Shown here in pieces: positions 7,812 through 13,660 of a stretch of DNA of 37,581 nt. Below the pieces are notes generated by a model that worked only from the letters and a program-made list of their open reading frames with translations, had not been told where the DNA came from and did not search any database. Position 1 is the first letter of the stretch, and each line of letters begins with the position of its first letter. Made by a program: the position numbers and the translations under genes. The DNA is from Prevotella sp. UBA2755 (GTDB lineage Bacteria > Bacteroidota > Bacteroidia > Bacteroidales > Bacteroidaceae), in NCBI GenBank assembly GCA_002353225.1, contig DEJF01000072.1, positions 1-37,581 of the forward strand, written 5' to 3'.

Positions 7812-8684
7812 ATGAGATTAGACGGAAGACGAGAAAGTTCGAACGTAGAGGACCGCCGTGGAATGAGTGGTGGAGCAAAGGCCGGTATGGGTATCGGTGG
7901 TATTATCATTGTTGCGTTGATGGCTTGGCTTACGGGCGGTGACCCGCTGAGTGCTGTGATGCAGCAGGTGCAGCAGAATAACTTCGGTGGCAATAGTGAG
8001 GTTACCGAAGGACAGCGTGAGTTTACAGAGGAGGAGCAGGCGCTTGCCAAGTTCTCCACACAGATCCTGGGTGGTACGGAGGATGTATGGACGGAGATAT
8101 TCCAGAAGAATGGTGCCCAGTATCAGGTACCTAAGATGGTGCTGTATACGGGTGGTGTCCAGACGGCTTGCGGACAGGGTTCTGCCGCTATGGGTCCGTT
8201 CTACTGCTCGGGTGACCAGAAACTGTATATCGACCTGTCGTTCTTCACGACCATGAAGAAACAACTGGGTGCTGACGGTGACTTCGCCTATGCATACGTG
8301 ATCGCCCATGAGGTAGGTCACCATGTGGAGTATCTCACGGGTACCCTTGCCAAGGTACATGAGCAGATGGCAAAACTCCCGGAGGCAGAGGCTAACAAAC
8401 TCAGTGTGCGTCTGGAGTTGCTTGCCGATTTCTACGCTGGTGTGTGGGCACATCATGACAACAAACGTTTCGGATCGTTGGAGGATGGCGACATCGAGGA
8501 GGCTATCCGTTGTGCACAGGTCATCGGTGACGACTATTTACAGACGAAAGCACGTGGCTATGCTGTTCCTGAGTCATTCAACCACGGTACCAGCAAGCAG
8601 CGTATGAAGTGGTTCAAACTCGGACTGGAGACAGGTGATATCTCCAAAGGCAATACCTTCCAGTGCTCTGACGCAGAACTCTAA
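7812..8684 (+). CDS. ypfJ: YpfJ-like neutral zinc metallopeptidase
   Basis: This is a 290-residue member of the putative neutral zinc metallopeptidase family (PF04228, YpfJ). A short cytoplasmic N-terminus (MRLDGRRESSNVEDRRG) leads into one membrane segment at about 23-42, so the catalytic part faces the periplasm. The zinc site is H166-E-x-x-H170-H171, with the third ligand expected in the LLADFYAGVW helix further on. The conserved YTGGVQTACGQGSAAMGPFYC segment at about residues 113-135 is the family signature. The substrate is not known for the family. The gene stands alone, with tandem promoters before it and a hairpin terminator after. Confidence 0.9.
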   Translation: MRLDGRRESSNVEDRRGMSGGAKAGMGIGGIIIVALMAWLTGGDPLSAVMQQVQQNNFGGNSEVTEGQREFTEEEQALAKFSTQILGGTEDVWTEIFQKNGAQYQVPKMVLYTGGVQTACGQGSAAMGPFYCSGDQKLYIDLSFFTTMKKQLGADGDFAYAYVIAHEVGHHVEYLTGTLAKVHEQMAKLPEAEANKLSVRLELLADFYAGVWAHHDNKRFGSLEDGDIEEAIRCAQVIGDDYLQTKARGYAVPESFNHGTSKQRMKWFKLGLETGDISKGNTFQCSDAEL

Positions 8685-8707
8685 TTAAGAGAAGTCTGAA
8701 ATAGAGA

Positions 8708-8733
8708 AAGCCCTGCCTCCATTGGTGGGGCTT
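8708..8733 (+). terminator. Hairpin after the YpfJ-like gene
   Basis: AAGCCCTGCC pairs with GGTGGGGCTT around a 6-nt loop (two G-T wobbles), 23 nt after the stop codon. There is no strong T-run, so termination may be moderate. The stem resembles that of the hairpin at 9358-9392. Confidence 0.55.
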
Positions 8734-8801
8734 AACTTTGAAACCTGAAAAACAATATATCTGGAATATATACGTACAGGGAAATAACTGACTTCACAAA
8801 C

Positions 8802-8843
8802 GAGAAGACGCTGGCAGTATCGTTACGCTGCCAGCGTCTTCTC
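8802..8843. terminator. Perfect 16-bp hairpin between converging units
   Basis: GAGAAGACGCTGGCAG (8802-8817) and its exact reverse complement (8828-8843) flank a 10-nt loop. It lies between the YpfJ-like gene on the plus strand and the relic gene on the minus strand, so it can serve either direction. T-runs are weak. Confidence 0.6.
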
Positions 8844-8858
8844 TTATCCAGTTAATGG

Positions 8859-8990
8859 TTACTTTACAATCTTCTTCCCTTGGTGGATATAGATTCCCTT
8901 TTGGATGGGCTGTCCTTGCAGGCACAACCATTGAGCGTGTACCATGAATTGAGGGAACCCTTATCTTTTACCCTCATCCGGATAATACTT
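8859..8990 (-). pseudogene. Relic C-terminal tail of a secreted protein
   Basis: On the minus strand, SLNSWYTLNG (about 8953 to 8927) continues after a frame change near 8924 as LQGQPIQKGIYIHQGKKIVK with a stop at 8859. Together this is the tail seen at the end of many Prevotella secreted proteins (WYTLNGQRL.G.P..KGIYI..GKK). Upstream to about 8990 the frame stays open with charged residues, then nothing recognisable remains. The body of the gene is gone. In another frame nearby, GITFIESIVKYYPDEGKR lies between two stops (about 9014-8961) and may be debris of a second protein. Confidence 0.55.
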
Positions 8991-9029
8991 TACGATGCTT
9001 TCAATAAAGGTAATCCCCTATAAAAGACC

Positions 9030-9072
9030 AAGGTTTACTTTCGAAAACTTTATCGGAAGCGGTGTAAACCTT
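9030..9072. repeat. Short 9-bp inverted repeat
   Basis: AAGGTTTAC (9030-9038) and GTAAACCTT (9064-9072) are exact reverse complements around a 25-nt loop. No function is evident. This is the only structure seen between the relic tail and the nested palindrome. Confidence 0.4.
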
Positions 9073-9128
9073 TATCCTTTTCAAAAACGGGACAGCCATG
9101 TTACTGGTGACGTGATTCTGACAATCTC

Positions 9129-9308
9129 AAAATCTCAAATCTCAAATCTCAGTTTCTAAAAATCGAAATAATCAAAGAAGGAGTATCAATATATTATTAT
9201 ATATATATTATATATAATATATATATAATAAATAAATATACACAATCTTTTCATAAACAATGGGTGAAATTGCATTTTCGGAAACTGAGATTTGAGATTT
9301 GAGATTTT
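9129..9308. repeat. Nested inverted-repeat element with AT palindrome core
   Basis: A perfect 28-bp inverted repeat flanks the element: left arm 9129-9156 (AAAATCTCAAATCTCAAATC... ending AGTTTC), right arm 9281-9308. Each arm contains a TCTCAAA/TTTGAGA motif repeated at 7-bp steps. Between them is a 38-bp perfect palindrome of only A and T at 9194-9231, with 19-bp arms and no loop. The two centres (9212.5 and 9218.5) nearly coincide. No open frame of note lies inside. It could be a small non-autonomous mobile element, a cruciform-forming site or a phase-variable structure. The shape alone does not decide. Confidence 0.75.
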
Positions 9309-9357
9309 CATCCCTCACCGCCATTGCGACAACCTTGGGAGTAACGTCCTGTATGTA

Positions 9358-9392
9358 ACAATAAGCCCTGCCGGTTCGGCGGGGCTTATTGT
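9358..9392. terminator. Strong hairpin before dinB
   Basis: ACAATAAGCCCTGCCG pairs with CGGCGGGGCTTATTGT over 16 positions (one G-T pair) around a 3-nt loop. It sits between the nested repeat and the dinB promoter and lacks a plain T-run. It may insulate dinB from upstream transcription or stop minus-strand transcripts from 9476. Confidence 0.55.
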
Positions 9393-9468
9393 ATGGATAA
9401 GTCAAAAAGATGGTCTTAGTTCTGCTTTGAAAAGTGATATTTTTTTAACTTTCTGTTGTTTGTGGCTG

Positions 9469-9476
9469 CAAAGGTA
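9469..9476 (-). promoter_or_regulatory. Possible minus-strand -7 box without a gene
   Basis: TACCTTTG on the minus strand fits the -7 consensus, but no TTTG box is seen at the proper distance. Transcription would run into the hairpin and the nested repeat, where no gene is present. It may be what is left of the promoter of the lost secreted protein. Confidence 0.25.
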
Positions 9477-9538
9477 CACATTTTTTTCTTAGAATAAGGA
9501 AGGTTGTCATTATTTTTAATAATTGATGTGCATACATT

Positions 9539-9569
9539 TTTGTATTTTCCTTAATTCTTTGTATTTTTG
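9539..9569 (+). promoter_or_regulatory. Promoter of dinB
   Basis: TTTG (9539-9542), a 19-nt spacer and TATTTTTG (9562-9569) match the Bacteroidota consensus. The start codon is only 20 nt after the -7 box, so the leader is very short. No LexA-type box is evident. Confidence 0.65.
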
Positions 9570-9588
9570 CAACTGCAACTAAAGACTT

Positions 9589-10671
9589 ATGCGGAAAATC
9601 ATCCATGTCGATATGGACGCCTTCTTCGCCTCGGTGGAGCAGCGCGACCATCCGGAACTGCGGGGCATCCCTCTTGCCGTGGGCTATGACGGTCCCCGTG
9701 GGGTTGTTGCCACCGCCTCTTATGAGGCACGTCGCTATGGCATCCATTCCGCCATGCCGATGATGCGGGCAAAGCGGCTCTGTCCACACCTGACCGTCGT
9801 GGCAGGCAGTCATGCCCGTTATAAAGAGGTGTCCAGTCAGGTGCATGCCATCTTTCACGACTATACCGACATCATCGAACCTATCTCCCTCGATGAGGCT
9901 TTCCTCGACGTGACGGAGAATAAGAAGGATATCCCTCTTGCCGTGGATATCGCCCGTGAGATACGACAGCGTATCCGTGAGGAGTTACACCTGACAGCAT
10001 CGGCAGGAATCTCTTATAATAAGTTATTGGCGAAGATCGCCTCTGACTGGCGTAAGCCTGACGGGATGACGACCATCCATCCTGACCGTGCCCTTGACTT
10101 CATCGCTCAGTTGCGCATCGAGAATCTGTGGGGCGTGGGACCCCGTACGGCGGAGAAGATGCACTATATGGGTATTTTTACGGGTGCTGACCTGCGAGCG
10201 GTGTCTTTGAAACACTTGCAGGAGACGTTCGGCAAGATGGGACGTGTTTATTACGATTTCGCCAGGGGTATCGACGAACGACCAGTTGAGACGGAGTGGA
10301 TCCGTAAGTCGGTGGGCTGTGAGCGTACCTTCCTGGAGGATATCTACAAGACATCGGCAGTCATCGTCGAACTCTATCACACTACCGAGGAACTGGAGCG
10401 ACGTATTGCCAAGAGTGACTTCGTGGGACATACCCTGACGTTGAAAGTGAAATTTGCCGACTTCACCCAGATAACACGCTCCCTCACTGTCCAGCACTCC
10501 CTCATCGACAAGGACGATATCCTGCCAGTGGCAAAACGGTTGCTGCAAGAGGTGAACTATGGCCCTGAACATCCCATCCGCCTCTTAGGACTCTCCGTCA
10601 GTAATCCGTCGATGGAGGCAGAGGCACACCGTGCCGAGTGGGTCGAGGGCTTCTTAGAGTTTACAGACTAA
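9589..10671 (+). CDS. dinB: DNA polymerase IV (Y family)
   Basis: The 360-residue protein is a translesion DNA polymerase. The palm carries VDMDAFFASVEQRD with metal ligand D8, and SLDEAFLDVT with D102 and E103. FF at 12-13 supplies the steric gate against ribonucleotides. The thumb has the helix-hairpin-helix stretch IENLWGVGPRTAEKM at about 176-190. The little-finger domain spans about 240-345. Length is normal for the family (about 350-365). No clear beta-clamp motif of the QLxLF type is visible at the end; EGFLEF is at best a weak one. The next gene starts 15 nt after the stop and may be co-transcribed. Confidence 0.95.
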   Translation: MRKIIHVDMDAFFASVEQRDHPELRGIPLAVGYDGPRGVVATASYEARRYGIHSAMPMMRAKRLCPHLTVVAGSHARYKEVSSQVHAIFHDYTDIIEPISLDEAFLDVTENKKDIPLAVDIAREIRQRIREELHLTASAGISYNKLLAKIASDWRKPDGMTTIHPDRALDFIAQLRIENLWGVGPRTAEKMHYMGIFTGADLRAVSLKHLQETFGKMGRVYYDFARGIDERPVETEWIRKSVGCERTFLEDIYKTSAVIVELYHTTEELERRIAKSDFVGHTLTLKVKFADFTQITRSLTVQHSLIDKDDILPVAKRLLQEVNYGPEHPIRLLGLSVSNPSMEAEAHRAEWVEGFLEFTD

Positions 10672-10686
10672 TATTAATAATAAGTA

Positions 10687-11985
10687 ATGATGAAGAAACT
10701 AATGTTTATGGTGCTGTTGATGACAGCCACAACAGCAAAGGCGCAGTTCGGACCAGAGCCCGACTTTGACGCTAAGTATGCGACGGAACTGGTGAAGGCA
10801 GGGACGGTGGCTCCCGACTTCAAGATGAAAACCATGGATGGGAAGACCTTTAAACTCTCCCAGTTGAAGGGTAAAACCGTGGTACTCGACTTCTGGGCAT
10901 CATGGTGTCCCGACTGTCGCAAGGATGCCCCTGAGGTGGTGAAGATGTACAAGGAGTATGCCCCACAGGGTGTGGAGTTCGTGGGTGTCTCGATGGATAC
11001 CGATGTAGCGGCATGGCGTAAGGCTTGTGAGCAGTTCGGTATCACTTATACGCAGGTCAGCGAGTTGAAGAAGTTCAAGGAGACGGACATCGCCAAGGCG
11101 TATGGGGTGAAATGGATTCCCTCGATGGTCGTCATCGACAAGGACGGCAAGGTTGCCCTCTCTACAGTACTGACCTATAAGGTGGACAAATACCTGAAGG
11201 AACTGCGTCCCACTGGTTTCCTGCCGACGAGAGAGCGTGTGACGATAGACGGTGACCATGGTAAGTTACAGGCGGTCATCCAGAAACCTGTCCTGAAACA
11301 AGGAGAGCAGTGTCCGATGGTGGTGTTCTGTCATGGCTTTGGCGGTTCCAAGGACGGACCGTTGTTTGAGTTGATCACTGACTCATTGCAGAAACACGGT
11401 ATCGCCTCCATCCGTTTCGACTTCAACGGTCATGGGGAGAGCGAGGGGCGTTTTCAGGATATGACCGTTCCCAACGAGATCAATGATGCCAAGAAGGTTA
11501 TCGAGTATGTCCGTGACTTACGTTATGTCTCGAAGATCGCTCTGGTAGGACACTCCCAGGGTGGGGTGGTAGCCTCCATGACGGCTGGTGAGTTGGGTGA
11601 CGACATCGCTGCAGTGGCACTGATGGCTCCTGCCGCCGTACTGCGTGACGATGCCATCCGTGGCTCTACGTTCGGTAAGATGTATAACCCGTTGGATCCG
11701 CCAGAGTATGTGGAACTATGGGGTCCGCAACGGTTAGGACGAAACTATATCAAGACCGCCTTCTCACTGCCTATCTATGAGACAGCGGCAAAGTATCATG
11801 GTCCGGCACTGATTATCCATGGCAATGGCGACCGCATAGTGCCATATACCTACGGTGAGCGTTTCCACCAGCAGTGGAAGGGCAGTGAGTATGTGATGCA
11901 GGAGTATTTCGACCATGGCTTCTCGCAGAATATCTATCGTACGACAGACACGGTCAGTGCGTTCCTGATGCGGACACTGAGATAA
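10687..11985 (+). CDS. Secreted thioredoxin-like / alpha-beta hydrolase fusion
   Basis: The 432-residue protein joins two complete enzymes. A signal peptide ends at about TTAKAQ (residue 20). Residues about 37-170 form a TlpA/AhpC-TSA-type thioredoxin domain with the redox pair C74-P-D-C77 in ASWCPDC and the cis-proline in WIPSMVV. A short linker (about 175-195) leads to an alpha/beta hydrolase. It has the oxyanion motif HGFGGS, nucleophile S290 in GHSQGG, acid D382 in HGNGDRIVP and base H410 in FDHGFS. The hydrolase part resembles serine esterases of the feruloyl/acetyl esterase type. Both active sites look intact, so this is not a decay product. It would act in the periplasm or outer membrane. 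The substrate is not evident. The frame is uninterrupted across the join. Confidence 0.85.
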   Translation: MMKKLMFMVLLMTATTAKAQFGPEPDFDAKYATELVKAGTVAPDFKMKTMDGKTFKLSQLKGKTVVLDFWASWCPDCRKDAPEVVKMYKEYAPQGVEFVGVSMDTDVAAWRKACEQFGITYTQVSELKKFKETDIAKAYGVKWIPSMVVIDKDGKVALSTVLTYKVDKYLKELRPTGFLPTRERVTIDGDHGKLQAVIQKPVLKQGEQCPMVVFCHGFGGSKDGPLFELITDSLQKHGIASIRFDFNGHGESEGRFQDMTVPNEINDAKKVIEYVRDLRYVSKIALVGHSQGGVVASMTAGELGDDIAAVALMAPAAVLRDDAIRGSTFGKMYNPLDPPEYVELWGPQRLGRNYIKTAFSLPIYETAAKYHGPALIIHGNGDRIVPYTYGERFHQQWKGSEYVMQEYFDHGFSQNIYRTTDTVSAFLMRTLR

Positions 11986-11989
11986 TAAG

Positions 11990-12015
11990 AAAGCGGTTGA
12001 GATCTCAACCGCTTT
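11990..12015. terminator. Bidirectional terminator
   Basis: A perfect 26-bp palindrome (13-bp arms AAAGCGGTTGAGA / TCTCAACCGCTTT) stands between the converging fusion gene and the HerA-like gene. On the plus strand it is followed by a T-rich run (ttttctttttt), making a good Rho-independent terminator. Confidence 0.85.
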
Positions 12016-12021
12016 TCTTTT

Positions 12022-13599
12022 TTATTTGATTAAGTTACCGAGGATATCACGGGTGAGTTCCTTCGTGACAGAACGGGTTGCCGCACTGGTGGCGTTCTTC
12101 ACCACCCTGCCAGTAGCAGACGTTCTGGACTTGGTCTTCTTACCCGTCACCTTATCACTGACGTAGGTGCCGAGGATGGTGGCAACGGTAGAGGTGATTG
12201 CTGTAATGATAGCCTTGAAAACCTTACTCATGATACCGGGCTTTTTCTTCTCTTCCTTGGCAGGTGTGGTAGGTTCGGTAGGTACGTTAGCCTCTGCCTC
12301 GGCAAGAGCAGACTGCTCTGCTTCAGCAAGCAATACCTCAAAGGCACTCTCACGGTCAACAGGGTTATCATACTTCCCATAGATGCGGCTCTGTTTGATG
12401 ATATCCAGACGCTGTCCTTCTGTGACGGCTCCTATCTGGGAGAGGGGGAACAATACCTTGGCACGCTCCACGATGTTAGGTGCACCCTTCTCGTCGAGGA
12501 AACTGACGAGTGCCTCACCGGTCTCAAGGTTCATAATCGCCTCGTCGGTCTTGAAGGCAGGGTTGGCACGGAACGTGTCGGCAGCAGTCTTCACAGCCTT
12601 CTGGTCTTTCGGTGTATAGGCACGGAGGGCATGCTGCACACGGTTACCCAACTGTCCGAGGATATTCTCAGGAATATCGGTAGGACTCTGGGTGATGAAA
12701 TAGATACCCACACCTTTGGATCGTACCAAACGGATGACCTGTTCAATCTTGTCAAGCAAAGCCTTTGAGGTATCTGTAAACAGCATGTGCGCCTCGTCAA
12801 AGAAGAATACGAGTTTCGGTAACGGCAGGTCACCGACCTCCGGCAGGGTGGTGTAGAGTTCTGAGAGCAACCATAACAGGAAGGTAGAGTAGAGTTTCGG
12901 CTGCATCATCAGTTTGTCAGCGGCAAGCACACTCATCACACCCTTGCCTCCCTCCACCGCAAGAAGGTCTTGGATATCAAAGGAAGGAAGACCAAAGAAC
13001 TTGTCTGCTCCTTGATTCTCCAACTGTAATATTGCACGTTGAATAGCACCGATACTCATACTTGTCACCGTACCGTATTTCAGGGTGATCTCCTTGGCAT
13101 GGTCTCCCATCCAGTTGAGCATAGAACGCAGGTCTTTCAAATCGTCGAGCAGTAATCCCTGCTCGTCGGCTAAACGGAACAGGATATTGAGAATACCAGA
13201 TTGGGTCTCATTTAACTGCAAAATACGGGAGAGCAACAATGGTCCCATCTGTGAGACAGTAGCACGCATGGGATGACCCTGCTCTCCATAGACATCATAG
13301 AAACGAACGGGGCATGCCTGGAACTCTGGGTTCTCAATACCGAACTCCGGGAGTCGCTTCTCGATGAAGCCACTCATCTTACCCACCTGGGAGATACCAC
13401 TGAGGTCCCCTTTCATATCAGCCATAAAGCAGGGTACGCCTGCCTGACAGAAGGTTTCTGCCATCACTTGCAGGGTGACCGTCTTACCTGTACCTGTGGC
13501 ACCGGCAATGAGTCCATGGCGGTTAGCCATCTTACCAGTAATACTGAGTGCTCCGTTGGAGCAGTGGGCGATATACAGCCCGCGTTCTTTGTCGTACAT
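12022..13599 (-). CDS. HerA-like ATPase (DUF853/YjgR family)
   Basis: The 525-residue protein belongs to the HerA/VirB4-related P-loop ATPases (DUF853, YjgR of E. coli). The Walker A motif GATGTGKT is at 33-40, and Walker B is LVFFFDEAH with D268-E269. An arginine-finger-like stretch and the motif TQSPTDIPENILGQLGNRVQ follow. From about residue 430 the protein leaves the family core: an Ala/Glu-rich helix, a proline/lysine linker (PTTPAKEEKKKPG) and a hydrophobic stretch (KAIITAITSTVATILGTYVS) that could bind the membrane. The biological role of the family is not settled. It lies downstream of alaS in the same direction with a 55-nt gap, and the same transcript may cover both. Confidence 0.85.
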   Translation of the reverse strand: MYDKERGLYIAHCSNGALSITGKMANRHGLIAGATGTGKTVTLQVMAETFCQAGVPCFMADMKGDLSGISQVGKMSGFIEKRLPEFGIENPEFQACPVRFYDVYGEQGHPMRATVSQMGPLLLSRILQLNETQSGILNILFRLADEQGLLLDDLKDLRSMLNWMGDHAKEITLKYGTVTSMSIGAIQRAILQLENQGADKFFGLPSFDIQDLLAVEGGKGVMSVLAADKLMMQPKLYSTFLLWLLSELYTTLPEVGDLPLPKLVFFFDEAHMLFTDTSKALLDKIEQVIRLVRSKGVGIYFITQSPTDIPENILGQLGNRVQHALRAYTPKDQKAVKTAADTFRANPAFKTDEAIMNLETGEALVSFLDEKGAPNIVERAKVLFPLSQIGAVTEGQRLDIIKQSRIYGKYDNPVDRESAFEVLLAEAEQSALAEAEANVPTEPTTPAKEEKKKPGIMSKVFKAIITAITSTVATILGTYVSDKVTGKKTKSRTSATGRVVKNATSAATRSVTKELTRDILGNLIK

Positions 13600-13619
13600 A
13601 GTTATTGTTTTTTATTATT

Positions 13620-13660
13620 TATAGTAACTATAGGGACTATAGGAACTATAGTTTCTATAG
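13620..13660. repeat. 9-bp tandem repeat at the alaS end
   Basis: The plus strand reads tatagtaac, tatagggac, tataggaac, tatagtttc, tatag: four and a half copies of a 9-bp unit with TATAG constant and the last bases variable. The repeat includes the alaS stop codon and fills most of the gap before the HerA-like gene. Because each unit holds the palindrome CTATAG, the RNA can fold in several alternative ways. Confidence 0.7.

Noticed and set aside
9208..9405. Small minus-strand open frame inside the nested palindrome
   Set aside because: Its end is coded by the A/T palindrome (Tyr/Ile runs) and its start by the hairpin; there is no promoter or ribosome binding site.
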